Assembly (NCBI GenBank): GCA_003996215.1
Contig: QJPP01000807.1
Coordinates: 30,001 to 94,000 of the forward strand
Direction: 5' to 3'
Source of the DNA: Jaltomata sinuosa
Lineage: Eukaryota > Streptophyta > Magnoliopsida > Solanales > Solanaceae
Length of the DNA stretch: 64,000 bases
Numbering within the stretch: the stretch's first letter is position 1; each line of letters opens with the position of its first letter. The notes beneath the pieces were generated by a model. The model made no database searches. It was not told where the DNA came from and saw only the letters and a program-made list of their open reading frames with translations. Of this stretch, positions 24,741 through 35,729 are shown piece by piece. Made by a program: the position numbers and the translations under genes.

Positions 24741-24753
24741 CGGCAATGAAATT
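24741..24753 (+). repeat. Target-site duplication, right flank of LINE-1 (unit A)
   Basis: CGGCAATGAAATT, one base different from the left copy at 22308-22320. Joining the flanks rebuilds the uninterrupted mitochondrial-type sequence. Confidence 0.88.
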
Positions 24754-25253
24754 GGAATTCAAACTTAGGGCTTAACAGCGCCTTCAGCAAAGAAATTGTG
24801 AACCGCCCTGACCAAGTCGCCAACAAAAATATTCCAACAGTGATAATAAAAAATACCTGGGAATCAAAAAATTGAAAGGATAGGGGAGTCACAGCCCCCA
24901 ACCAAGGGAGTGGTTACGTTCACTATGTCCCCCTTATTCCCGACATGCTATGGTGCCCCGGGGCTGTCTCATGAAAATCTTAGATCCGAACCTTCGCATC
25001 TACTCTTTCTTAGAGGATAAACCACGCCTTCGCTATCGCAAGAATATAGCGATCGAAGAGTTATGGCTCAGCTGCTTCGCGTATTACACCGTATTGCCCA
25101 AAGGGGGCATGCTGCAACAGCGTAGGTGAGTGATAAGCATAGGAGGCATGCCCGAAGGGCAGTGGCAGCAGTGTGGTTCCCATCGCTAGATTGAGATCTG
25201 CAGGGTGGCAGGTACTTCGACTGCCTTGTATCAGGTGAAGAGAAGGGGGTGGT
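24754..25253. other. Spacer between LINE-1 and trnI, unit A
   Basis: No gene recognised. It holds a short GC-rich stretch around 25060-25210 with several GGCATGC-like words. A minus-strand frame (25068-25307) is open but overlaps the tRNA remnant and is taken as chance. Confidence 0.45.
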
Positions 25254-25326
25254 AGGTTTAGTAGGGATCGAACCTACAATATTACCATTATGAGTGATAC
25301 GTTTCAACCAATTAAACTATAAGCCC
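25254..25326 (-). pseudogene. trnI(CAU) mitochondrial tRNA gene, decayed copy, unit A
   Basis: Read on the minus strand this follows plant mitochondrial tRNA-Ile(CAU): GGGCTTATAGTTTAATTGGT for the acceptor and D arm, an anticodon loop with CAT, and a T arm GTAGGTTCGATCCCTAC followed by a TAAACCT acceptor strand. In mitochondria the anticodon C is modified to lysidine so that the tRNA reads AUA. Changes in the anticodon stem (GTATCACTCATAATGGTAAT) weaken pairing relative to the normal gene. In the nucleus it is probably silent. The unit B copy (47924) carries different changes. Confidence 0.72.
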
Positions 25327-28300
25327 CTAGGGATCTCTACATGTAATTCGCTCACTTCGGAAAGAGCAGACGGAAAGAGAAGGCCTTTGTCCTATCTGCT
25401 TCTTCCTCTTCCCAGGAATGAAGAATTTTCCAAAAAAAAAGATTTTTGTTTTTTCTTTTTGTTTATAGATTTATTATTATTATTATATAAATAATATTAA
25501 GCAAGCGGCCCTTTTGCGACTCAAACAGCCGGTATGCTTTCCGGCTCAAACAGGCGGGGGCTTTCTATTTGCTTGCAATGCCGGCTGTTTGCCTTTAGTT
25601 AGAAGTAGAAGTAGAGGGCGCCGTTTACCCCACACTTCAGAAAAAGTCAAAAAGTATGGATGAAATAAAAAAAAGTACATAAGGAATGAGAAAGAAAAAC
25701 TTGGTTATGGGAACCGAAGGTTAGGCCCACTACTTTAGTAGAGCAAGACCTAAAAAAGTTTATTCCTACCCCTTACCCTTTCTTTCAATGTTGCCAATTC
25801 CTAGAATACTAATGTACCCTCGTGTATACAGTTGTCCAACTACTTTCTTCCTCCGACTTCTTTAGCCACTTCCGCATCTGTCGTATTCGGGAAAGCTTTC
25901 TTCGTGGCGGAGCATTTAGCAATGCCAGTAGCCTGGTGAGGGTTGGCTGTCTGAGGACAGGTTAAGGCAGGGCCTGCTGGGCTTGCTTCTCATGAGATTG
26001 GGTGAGGGAATCAAAAAGGGTCTCAAAAAGAGGGCGGGCGGTCTTTTGGGCACACAGAAAAATAGAAGTGGGTGGAGGGTGCTTCTCAGCTAGAGTTGGG
26101 GGTGGGGTCGCTATAGTGGCTAGGGTGAGTCTTCCTACATAGCTGGACGCCCAGTTCTATACAAAGCTGTGGGGGTTACCACCACATCATTTCCCGATAG
26201 ACTTGAAGTTCTTTATAGGCAAGCGGGGTAGAAAATCTTCTCTCAAAAAGAGAGAGACCAGAGATTACATAGGAAGGTATTCGGTTCAGAAAAGATACGG
26301 CAGTCAGAACAGCTTCAGTCCAAAATTGACTAAGGACAGAAGCAAGCTACATGCCTTAGCAACCGCTTTCCTGTGGACCTTATGTAAAAAAAGCAACGAA
26401 GAAAACAAGACACTAAGTTGTTGCGCTAACTCGCTAGTGCTAGCACATACGGCTTTTCAGCCTCCTGCAGGTCCCTTCATTCCCTCCGCCTTACACGGAC
26501 TTAAAAGAGTACCTAAGGCGGATTAGTGGTTTATTTTCAAAAGGGATTTTATTTACCGTAGCATTTAGACAGCTAACAGCTAAGCCACTAATCATACAGC
26601 TAATAAAATAAAGTCGGTCACTACTGAGACAGCTCATAAAAGTCATTTCAGGTTCAAGGTCTAATTCTTCTCTTAGGAGAATCCCTTCGCTACACTCGAC
26701 TTAAAGGCACCTACAAACTCACTCATAAGGAAACTTATCAAGTAGGTCTTTTGAGTCTTTCAAGTACTGGCGAAGCTTTAATTGAAGACCTTTCAGTTCC
26801 CTTTCATTTGGTCCCCTGGGTACCTTCTCCGCACTTACGGGTAAGCATTTCAAGTAGATAAGATCATAAAAGAAGAAATGGGAAGGAGTACTGCCATTAT
26901 GCACTATTATTTTAATCTGAAAGTCAATTATTCCCAGCTTTGATATGAAGGTATGGGTCAAAAGGGAGTATGTTAGAAAAATAGAGGGCTCTCACGGGGG
27001 TGTAGTCCACGTCTTTATCCTTAAGCTAGGTTGGCCTGTAGTTCTTGTATTGGGCGAACCCAAGCGTTAAATAGCGCCATTTAGTGGCGTGCAGGGAGTA
27101 GTTATCTTGTTGTTGGTAGGTGCGACTATGTGTGTTGACAACAATACACTATGGTATGTGTGAGTTAAGATTTTACTTAGTGATCCGAAGGAGCAATTTG
27201 AATTACTGCAGACTGGTTTCCTCCCATATACCCCCGCTGATGCCTATTTCCTACCATTGAAGAAAATAGAGAAAACTGCTAATCCCACCCACGTCGTAAA
27301 TGGATGCCCTACCTTATCCATTTCAAATCTAGCGGAGGTATTCGAGCCTTGTTACGGACTAAAGTCCTAAAGAAAAGCGACCCCAATCCCTCCCCAGCCC
27401 AGGTCAAAGGTCTTCCCGCTCTTTTTTTAGGGGCAGAGTAAAATTCGTTACGGTCAGCAAATCAGCCCCGCATCGTATCGATAGTGATTCAGATCACCTA
27501 CCCAAGCCTGCCTAACCTAATTGTGTGTGAGCAATCAATCGTGACAAGTCGATTGATCCATAATGAAATTGTAGATAGAAGTCGTTTGTCGACTGGTGGA
27601 CTCATCCTCAATGCCGTTTAGGCTCTCCAGTTAAGTCGGTTGTCTGCCGCCTTTCTTTCCCATGCCTGAGATGACCTTATGGGTAGCATCCTCCCACAGA
27701 GATTGCCTTGTGATCAACTTCTATTCTGCTTGTTGGAAGGTTCATCCGGATCTCTTCTTGGATCAACCCACTCAATATCCGACAGAGGGTAGGATTTTCA
27801 TGGAGATTATTGGGAACGGAAATGTGCCTGGGGTTAAGAACAACGAGAAAACTGCCTTCTGTCAGTTGCCATGTAATGTATAGGTAGGGATTGTTTTATG
27901 CTTGGACATCCTGTTCCGCGCTCTTTATCCCCTTTTTTGGCCATGAACTGCTTTTTATCGTGTTTGCCTTCGCTCTGCACCTTCCCTTCCACACGGAAGG
28001 ATCATAGGGTTCTCCGAATATACATATTCGGGGGTGCAACTATTTAGTAGGCAAGGATCGGAACGGGTGGATCCCAGGTTGAATTCCTGATCTATTCATT
28101 TCAGCCTTAGAGGATTGAGCTTTTTGAGAGCACTGCACTGCGATTGAATGGCGGATTTCAATGATGAAGAGAAAAGTGTAGTTCTCTTTTCATTTGAAAG
28201 GGGAATGCATGTCTTATTGAGAGTGATTACGGAAGAACCTTTTCATAGAGCAGAGCGATAGGCCGGTTTGAAGAGCAAGCTTGAAAATAAATGGAGAGGT

Positions 28301-30417
28301 CATTCATAGCAGAAAAAGCTCTCACTCACTCGTATCTGAAAAGGCAGGCGGGGGGCTCTCTATCCTGAAGATAATATTTTTTTCATTCTTAAAAGCCTTC
28401 TTTCAAAGATAATCAGTAGTATTCCTCTTGATAGTTATTCTGAGTAAGAGGGGGAGGACTTGATGTGACTACTATTAGACCTCCAACCCCGAGAGACTCT
28501 ACAATCATTATGAGCGGATAACCCTTTCCCTTCCCTTCTATAGAGAGGTTGCCCCTTTCTCCCCGGGTAGTTCACTCACTCCCAGTGACTACCATTTCTA
28601 TATACTTTTGAAAAAAGAGAGGTAGAGCTAGGAGCTCAATATTGGAAGAGCTCCCTCTCTTTTCTTCGAGAAATCGAGTTAGCTAGGCTGGTTCCCTGTC
28701 CCCGATATGTAACAAAAAGATTGATTGGTTTACCGCATTTATTCATGAAAGCACTTGCCTCTCTCTGGTGGGCCTTTACCTTTCAAATAGAAGAGAGATA
28801 GTCGCAGCAGGAGAAGCACCCATAAACCCCTGAGATCACTCGACCCCGACCGGTCAATATCCTGTCATTGTTATCTCGTGCGCGAAGGGTTGCTCATGAT
28901 TCCCAAACGTCACGCATTTTTTAGGTCATTAGTAGAGAGCTCCCTGGACAGCGAAATAGGGGTGACTTCACATTGTTTCCTGACACGCCTATATTTGTAA
29001 TAGGGAAATCCTCTCCCCGTTCAGGAGGATGTTGTACCTTGCGCTTGTGAATGAGTGTGATATATACCTCTTTGCTCATCACGTGACTGTGTACCCCGAA
29101 AATGTAAGTTGCATGTCTTCTCCTGCTCCCGGTTCATGGTGGAATCCATTGAATGCGTTGGTAAAGCATGGGAGGCCAAAAAGTGGAGGTTTCCGCTACG
29201 CGAAGGAGCTTACAAAATATCTTAACTCTCTATGGGCAAGAAGCAAGGGCGCAGATGCTGCGCGAAAGCTGGTCTTACCTTCTATTATATTAGTAAAGGG
29301 CCTTTCGGCTTGACTAATAAGATATATAGGGCTTTTTCCTTTACTAGTAAGAGGCAAAGATCATCAGGCTTTAGTCCTCTATCTCGCTACCTACTCCTTT
29401 TGCAAAAAGGCTTTGGGGATAATATCAGACTCGAGAAATAGTCTACTTCAAGGCTACAGGGAGGACTACACTCTGCAGGTGGGCATCACTATTTATCATG
29501 TCAAGACAGAATTCCAGTTTGTTTTTGAAGGTGATCAAAAAGATTTGACGAAAACCGGGCATACATTCGAGAGAGAGAAGGATTAGTTCGTGTCTGGGTC
29601 AAGGGGACGGGTGACCTGAAACCTCTTCCTTCGGTAAAAGCTATCTAACCTCTGTTGTCTTGCTATAACCTAGTCTTACTCGCTCTTACCTCCTTGCCTG
29701 TTTTCCTTTCTTTCTTTTTTTAAAATACCTACCCTGCTGCCTCTGCTCTCGTTCGGGCCCCGTCAATCCCTTGATTTTGGCTAAGGTCTTTATTTACCTT
29801 TTTTCATTCTCATCCTCAAAACAAAAAATTCACAAACACTACTGGAACGGCACGATAGCAATACCATAACAGATATACTTACCTACAAGAGAGAGTGATA
29901 CTGACCTACCCAAGAGAGAAAATGCAAGAGTGACTCCCCCTATCACAACAAGGCCGGAAGAAAAGAATTTACCACGGCCTTATTTACCAAGCTCGGGACT
30001 AGAGGAGCATTTTAGGAATTTGAGGTATCGCTTCTAATAAGGATGAAGTCTCATTCATATAGTAATGTCCCTAGCTTGCACCCTATTTGAGACTAAGGCA
30101 GGTTTGGAACCCTTTCCTATCACCTTTATCAAATCCCTAGCTCTCTTCCTTAGTGCAACTGCCCTATTCCTACCATTGGAATATCTATCTTTCTTTTTTC
30201 TTTCATATCTATAGTTTAGGATATAAAAGCAGACGGTCTCATATATGATTGTTGACTTTAGTAGACTAATCTATTTATTGGTAGGGCATTTCTTCCTGTG
30301 ACCGCCTTTCCTACCAAAAATCTAACCCAACAAAATTGGGGTTTGTTCCAGAGTAGACCTTCGGGATTTTTTTAGGGTTCATACATGCATTGATCCAGTC
30401 AAAGAACCTTCTCCAGA
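25327..30417. other. Unit A spacer with small ORFs only
   Basis: No known gene. Frames kept in both units include 26203-26526 (plus; SLKKRETRDYIGRYSVQKRY, Lys/Arg-rich), 26719-26961 (minus), 27662-27883 (plus) and 29232-29441 (plus); none matches a family I know. AT-rich runs lie at 25430-25500. The block 28451-28650 is missing from unit B, with AAGAG at both edges. The 27-nt repeat word of 14330 recurs at 29274. Confidence 0.45.
27662..27883 (+). CDS. Small ORF conserved between units, unrecognised
   Basis: A 73-residue frame with an identical-length partner in unit B (50336-50557). The two proteins differ at roughly a dozen and a half residues but neither has gained a stop. Conserved words are FMEIIGNGN and NNEKTAFC. 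There is no signal peptide, membrane span or motif I can name. Survival of so short a frame over this divergence can easily be chance. Confidence 0.2.
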   Translation: MPEMTLWVASSHRDCLVINFYSACWKVHPDLFLDQPTQYPTEGRIFMEIIGNGNVPGVKNNEKTAFCQLPCNV

Positions 30418-30771
30418 GTGACTACTCCGCCTAGCCTATCTTCCTACCCGCCCTCGGTACTCTATGCTCGGTTCCACAATCAATCCCAGATCCATCTATT
30501 TAAGGGAGGTCCAATTCTGCGCTCTTCTAATTGCTTAGAAGTAGAAGGGTTCAAGAACCCCTTTACATCTAGGGCTCATCAAAGCCCTATTCTGTGTATA
30601 TTTAGGAACAAGGCTATCAAATGGTCGACTGCAAAACCCATCAGGAAAATTGTATACTATTATGATGCCCTCGATCGGCAATCGTTCAACGAACTACTTT
30701 TGCGATGTCTGTCACATGAAGAAGCTCAGAAAGCCTTGCAAGAAGTACATGCTTTACTAATAGGGGCATAG
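30418..30771 (+). mobile_element. Ty3/gypsy pol-like fragment, unit A
   Basis: The 117-residue frame ends with VYYYDALDRQSFNELLLRCL, then SHEEAQKALQEVHALLIGA. This resembles the stretch between RNase H and the integrase zinc finger of plant Ty3/gypsy polyproteins (typical form: LYKRSxDGxLLRCLxxEEAxxxLxEVHxGxCGxH). The His and Cys of the zinc finger that would follow are missing. No LTR or other pol domain was seen nearby. It occurs in both units and may be an old nuclear piece already carried by the mitochondrial genome. The match is short, so the call is tentative. Confidence 0.42.
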
Positions 30772-30820
30772 TAATAGTTGTTTTCTAGGTTTTTTTTGCT
30801 CTCTACCTTCTCACGGTGGG

Positions 30821-31084
30821 ATGGAAACAAGAGAGGTCAACTGGAGTGGAAGCCAAAAGACTCTAAGGAGAGGAGGTGACTTTCGCCTATCTATAAGGAC
30901 AGTTGGAGTTGACGGTCCTAGTTCTGTTAGAGTAAGAGATCTTGTTGGAATGCCTTCACCACCAGATATTGCATCAAGATCTTCTATTGCATCAACTTTT
31001 ATTGAACAATATACAATTTTGAAAAGAAGGAGCTTTGTCGTCGAGAGAAAAAAAAAGGCAATTACTTCACTTTACTCGAGCTAA
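30821..31084 (+). CDS. Small ORF conserved between units, unrecognised
   Basis: An 87-residue frame (start METREVNW, end AITSLYSS), basic at the C terminus (KRRSFVVERKKKA). The unit B partner (53335-53598) is open over the same length with about ten substitutions. It begins some 50 bases after the pol-like fragment. No recognised domain. It could be part of the same old element or a chance frame. Confidence 0.22.
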   Translation: METREVNWSGSQKTLRRGGDFRLSIRTVGVDGPSSVRVRDLVGMPSPPDIASRSSIASTFIEQYTILKRRSFVVERKKKAITSLYSS

Positions 31085-31502
31085 TCAGGCTTGATGCCGG
31101 GAATAGAAGAAGATCTGATTCACCAATAGGTGAAGAAGAAATATATATTTCAAATATCTACTATTATCTTCTCACCTCATTCAGTCTTGATGGCAGATAG
31201 TTTAATGTACGCTCGATTGCTAGTAGTTTAAGGGAGAGTTCGAAAGCTTTGCTTTGATTCAATAGGTAATAGAGATCAAAGATAAGCGCATCATCACTAT
31301 ACTCAAAATGAGACTGCAGTTATTACCCGGATCTAAGGTAAAAACCACGCCTGTGCCTAATACAGAAGGTAACAGGGAACTTCTTCAGTCGAGTTTCAAT
31401 GCCACCCACGCTGGTCGTTGGAAAAACACCCGTTGGTTGTCGGATACAGTCAATATCTGTGAGAAGCTTCCTTCTCATCCGAAGCAATGAGAGATGCCAA
31501 AA

Positions 31503-31504
31503 TA
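31503..31504. other. Tandem duplication junction, 2-bp microhomology
   Basis: Sequence matching the right end of unit B (GAGATGCCAAAATA) runs straight into sequence matching the left end of unit A (AATAAGCC). The right end of unit B continues differently (CTGACATT from 54019), and the left end of unit A is preceded by TTTTTCAG. Only TA is common to both parental sites, so the junction looks like end joining rather than recombination between long repeats. Confidence 0.85.
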
Positions 31505-31560
31505 AATAAGCCACGCGGGCCCCTCTCTAATAAGGAAGGAAATGAAATAATCTCAATTTT

Positions 31561-33143
31561 ATGACAAATCTGGTCCGATGGCTGTTCTCCAATAACCACA
31601 AGGATATAGGGACTCTTTATTTCATCTTTGGTGCCATTTCTGGAGTGATAGGCACATGCTTCTCAGTACTGATTCGTATGGAATTAGCACGACCCGGCGA
31701 TCAAATTCTTGGTGGGAATCATCAACTTTATAATGTTTTAATAATGGCTCACGCTTTTTTAATGATCTTTTTTATAGTTATACCGGCGATGATAGGTGGA
31801 TCTGGTAATTGGTCTATTTCGATTCTGATAGGTGCGCCTGACATGGCATTTCCATGATTAAATAATATTTCATTCTGGTTGTTGCCTCCAAGTCTCTTTC
31901 TCCTATTAAGCTCAGCCTTAGTAGAAGTGGGTAGCGGCACTGGGTGGACGGTCTATCCGCCCTTAAGTGGTATTACCAGCCATTCTGGAGGAGCAGTTGA
32001 TTTAGCAATTTCTAGTCTTCATCTATCTGGTGTTTCATCCATTTTAGTTTCTATTAATTTTATAACAACTATCTTCAACATGCGTGGACCTGGAATGACT
32101 ATGCATAGATCACCTCTATTTATGTGGTCCATTCTAGTGACAGCATTCCCACTTTTATTATCACTTTCGGTACTGGCAGGGGCAATTACCATGTTATTAA
32201 CCAATCAAAATATTAATACAACCTTTTCTGATCCCGCTGGAGGGGGATACCCCATATTATACCAGCATCTCTTTTGGTTCTTCGGTCATCCAGAGGTGTA
32301 TATTCTCATTCTGCCTGGATCCGGTATCATAAGTCATATCGTTTCAACTTTTTTGGGAAAACTGGTTTTCGGGTATCTAGGCATGGTTTATGCCATGATC
32401 AGTATAGGTGTTATTGGATTTCTTGTTGGGCTCATCATATGTTTACTGTGGGCTTAGACGTTGATACCCGTGCCTACTTCACCGCAGCTACCATGATCAT
32501 AGTTGTCCCCACTGGAATCAAAATCTTTAGTTGGAGCGCTACCATGTGGGGGGGTTCAATACAATACAAAACACCCATGTTATTTGTTGTAGGGTTCATC
32601 TTTTTATTCACCATAGGAGGACTCACTGGAATAGTTTTGGCTAATTCTTGGCTAGACATTGCTCTACATGATACTTATTATGTGGTTGCACATTTCCATT
32701 ATGTACTTTCTATGGGAGCCATTTTTGCTTTATTTGCAGGATTTCACTATTGGGTAGGTAAAATCTTTGGTCGGACATACCCTGAAACTTTAGGTCAAAT
32801 CCATTTTTGGATCACTTTTTTCGGGGTTAATATGACCTTCTTTCCTATGCATTTCTTAGGGCTTTCGGGTATGCCACGTCGCACTCCTGATTATCTAGAT
32901 GCTTATGCTTGATGAAATGCCCTTAGCAGTTTTTGCTCTTATATATCCGTAGTTGGGATTTGTCGTTTCTTCATGGTCGTAACAATCACTTCAAGCAGTG
33001 GAAAGAACAAAAGATGTGCTCCAAGTCCTTGGGTTGTTGAATAGAATCCAACCACACCGGAATGGATGGTACAAAGTCCTCCAGATTTTCATACTTTTGG
33101 AGAACTTCCAGCTATCAAGGAGACAAAAAGCTATGTGAAGTAA
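31561..33143 (+). pseudogene. Cytochrome c oxidase subunit 1 pseudogene, unit B
   Basis: Starts at ATG 31561 and ends at the normal TAA (33141-33143); 1583 nt, one base short of the usual 1584. The first 98 codons are open, and codon 99 is TGA (31855, shared with unit A). A 1-base T deletion near 32427, in the FLVWAHH region, shifts the frame. Downstream motifs (HHMFTVG, VAHFHYVLS) are readable in the shifted frame, up to TGA TGA at 32910-32915; the second TGA (Trp codon) is shared with unit A. The stops at 12241, 12262, 12355 and 13228 of unit A are absent here, so those arose after duplication. Unedited Ser and Pro codons remain, as in unit A. Confidence 0.96.
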
Positions 33144-35543
33144 AAGAAGAAAAGGTCGCCGATTGCTACTAAGAACCTAAAAGAACTTTGAAAAATGTGG
33201 GAAACCACTTGTGTAGGTCGGGGTTGAGAATTGGGAAACCTAACAGAACTTATGAGAACTGACGCTTTCTAACTCTCTATAAGGAGTGAAAGCCACTTGA
33301 CTGTAAGGAGAGGTTTGGAACCCTACTTTAATTAAATCTCACCCCCCATTTTTTCCCTCTAAATCCTCTCGCTCCACTCATTTTTGAACTTCTAATCAGA
33401 CCTGGCTGAACTTGGAACGACATAGATCAAAGGGTCGTTCATTAGCCCTACTAGTCAAATACAGGAAAAAGAGGGATGGATTTCGACTTTGCTTTTTTAG
33501 GTCTCAGGCTAGCTTTTGACTTATATGGCGCTTAGGCTTAGCTCATCAAACAAGTGCGCCAAAAGTGGGGGATGGTATCATATTCTCTTATAAGAGAGGC
33601 ACGCCTACTTTTAGCTCGTAGTTTCACTCTTGCTTTTGCCTTACCTTCTATTATATTAGTAAAGGGCGAATGGGGGGCGTGTGCAATTGTTTTCTTACTT
33701 TCTCTCGATCGCTTCAATGCCTATAATTTGAGAGATAACAGGAAAGTCCTCTCTCGAATTCGAAGATGTAACACAAATAATGACTCTCTTCACCGGGATG
33801 TCAGCAGGTTTGGCAGCTCTAAGGTTTTTTATATTTGGTGGAAGGTAGGCTGAAACTCTGCCCCAACCAAGTGAAACTAAGGGTCTGAAAGAGTTCACGA
33901 TCTGATCTATGGGGCCCTCGGAGGACGGCTAAGAATGTCCATTAAAAGAAGCGATGGGGTCATATTTCAAGCACGAATAGAACGATCTAAAGGGGTTGTG
34001 CAACCTAGAGAGATGGCCATATCTTTTTGATGAATGTGGTATCGAGGTCCGGTTTATTTGGAAAAGAGGTCAAACTTAGGAGAGACCATTCTCTTGGTTG
34101 AATTGATTACTTCGCTTCAATCTCTTCGACTGAACCTAAAGGAGACTTTGATCATTCAACTTTAGCTTCTGAAGAAGGAATCATGTCACTTGGAATTTTG
34201 GAAAGTGAATCCTCTCTTTCAGATCCTAGCCTTGGTAGAACTTGTCTTTGATTGGGATTTCGATTGAAAAGATGTTAGGTCGGTACCTCATCTAAGAAGC
34301 CGAGGCAATCTCGATTGAAGCCAATTCAACATTTTCCTACTCAATCTTATTTATAGAAATAGCACTCGATCAAAGGAGAGCATAAGCAAGTTCAGTGGTA
34401 GAAACCTCTGTAATTGATGGGACCCTCGAAAGCTGTTTAGGGCAGGAGAAAACTCATATTAAGCACTGCCCCAGCATCAACTAGTACAAGGAGGAGGCAC
34501 GATAGCGAAGATCAATCCATATCAATCTGCAAAAAGCATTGCCTTGGGCATGCAACCCAAAAAGATAGAAAAACCGCTCGCTCGAAGACCACTCTTTTAT
34601 ATCTTGGTATCAGCCAAGCCCCCTCTCCTTACAGTCAAGTGGTTGAATGCCCCCTCGACTCGGCAACAAGAGTCGATTATGGAATAGACTTTTAGTCGGC
34701 TTTCTCGTTCTTAAGGACTTTCTGGCCGGTAGGCTTTATAGCGGACCTGCCTTGCTGACAGCTAGGATATTACATATATAGTTGTGCTTGCCTTCACTTA
34801 GAAACTCTACTCCCCCTATTAGAGTAAGGCATGCTCTCGAAACTAGATTCACTCGTTCTTGTCTCCAGCGATTAACCTATTCTAGAGCAGTCTTGTGATT
34901 AGCCTATCCCGCACTACTCGAAGCCTTCATAAACTCATTGTTGATTTCTATCGTAGTGGAGGTTGCTGTGAGGAGATCCTTGTGCCAGTGAAGATTGCTT
35001 TCGATGATCGGGAAATCAAAAATACAAAAAACATTGTTATATTTCCTCCAGATAGGCGGAAGGATCTATGTCCATCCCCAACTTTCTTTCAATCCACATA
35101 GGAAAATTTAGGCTTTCTCTACTAGGAGTCATCAAAGGAGGAATGGGCATACGCTGGTTTGATAAGCCAAGTAAAAACAACCACCGCTTGGTTTTGACAC
35201 TCAAGCGACCCGCCCTGCTAAAGAAGATCGATGCAAAGGTTAGAGATTTCACCACCTCTATCTACCCAACTAGTACTATTTGATCTAAAAAAATCCAACC
35301 TGGAAACTTTCTCTCCCACAGAAAACCCTCTATCCCCAAGCCCCTTTACTAGGTTGGGCAAGCTTTGATGCCCCTACTCCCAAGAAGTTGCTGGTTGGGA
35401 TCGTGGAACTATCGCTCGAGAAGTAAAAAGTTGATCCTTGTTTGGTCATAAGGATAATAGTTCTTCTTAGGTCCGGGGTGGACGGACTGGGGCCGCGATT
35501 GGTAATGGCACAACCTGAAGAGGAGTAGGGGAGACAAGGTTAG
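33144..35543. other. Unit B spacer between cox1 and the trnP-like sequence
   Basis: Counterpart of 13810-16190. The 27-nt repeat word is present at about 33636-33662. No additional gene is seen. The minus-strand frame of unit A at 15528-15854 is shorter here (35037-35255) because of changes near 35040. Confidence 0.5.
33554..33853 (+). pseudogene. Partner of the 110-residue ORF, frameshifted in unit B
   Basis: Aligns with 14262-14594. The main ATG is at 33572, and the frame also extends a few codons upstream. An extra T near 33829 shifts the frame after SSKVF, so the last 17 or so residues are replaced by YIWWKVG and a stop. Function unknown. Confidence 0.25.
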
Positions 35544-35661
35544 GCGCTGGGTAGCGTAGCGCATCTGTTTCGGGTACAGAGGCGACGAGGGGTGCTAACC
35601 CGGCCACCCAACCCAGCAGGTCAGGGGCAGACCGGCCATAGGTTTGAATCCTGCCACCTTT
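35544..35661 (+). pseudogene. trnP-like tRNA remnant split by an insertion, unit B
   Basis: Same structure as 16192-16309: 5' half, about 50 inserted bases, 3' half, with CGG in the anticodon place. It differs by a handful of substitutions (GCGTAGCGC for GCGCAGCGC in the D arm, for example). Sharing the insertion shows it predates the duplication. Confidence 0.6.
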
Positions 35662-35729
35662 CTTGTGGATCATCCTTTGGTTACCGGATGATGGGAATAA
35701 CAAAGCATAAATTTGGAAATGAGCACGAA

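Larger units (their letters stand above)
12168..31502 (+). repeat. Tandem duplication, unit A (about 19.3 kb)
   Basis: The stretch from 12168 is repeated in the same orientation from 31503, with the same genes in the same order. The two units differ by a few percent by eye, plus many indels. The left edge is set by comparing the bases around 12168 (after TTTTTCAG) with the junction at 31503: upstream of it the units share nothing. Unit A lacks the solo LTR and a 208-bp block present in unit B. It keeps a 200-bp block (28451-28650) and about 145 bp (21990-22133) missing from B. Confidence 0.93.

Noticed and set aside
28050..28100. A tRNA 3' half (T arm CCCAGGTTGAATTCCTGA; better in unit B at 50745-50775)
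   Set aside because: Only the T arm is tRNA-like. No D arm or anticodon stem could be built upstream and no mitochondrial tRNA matched.
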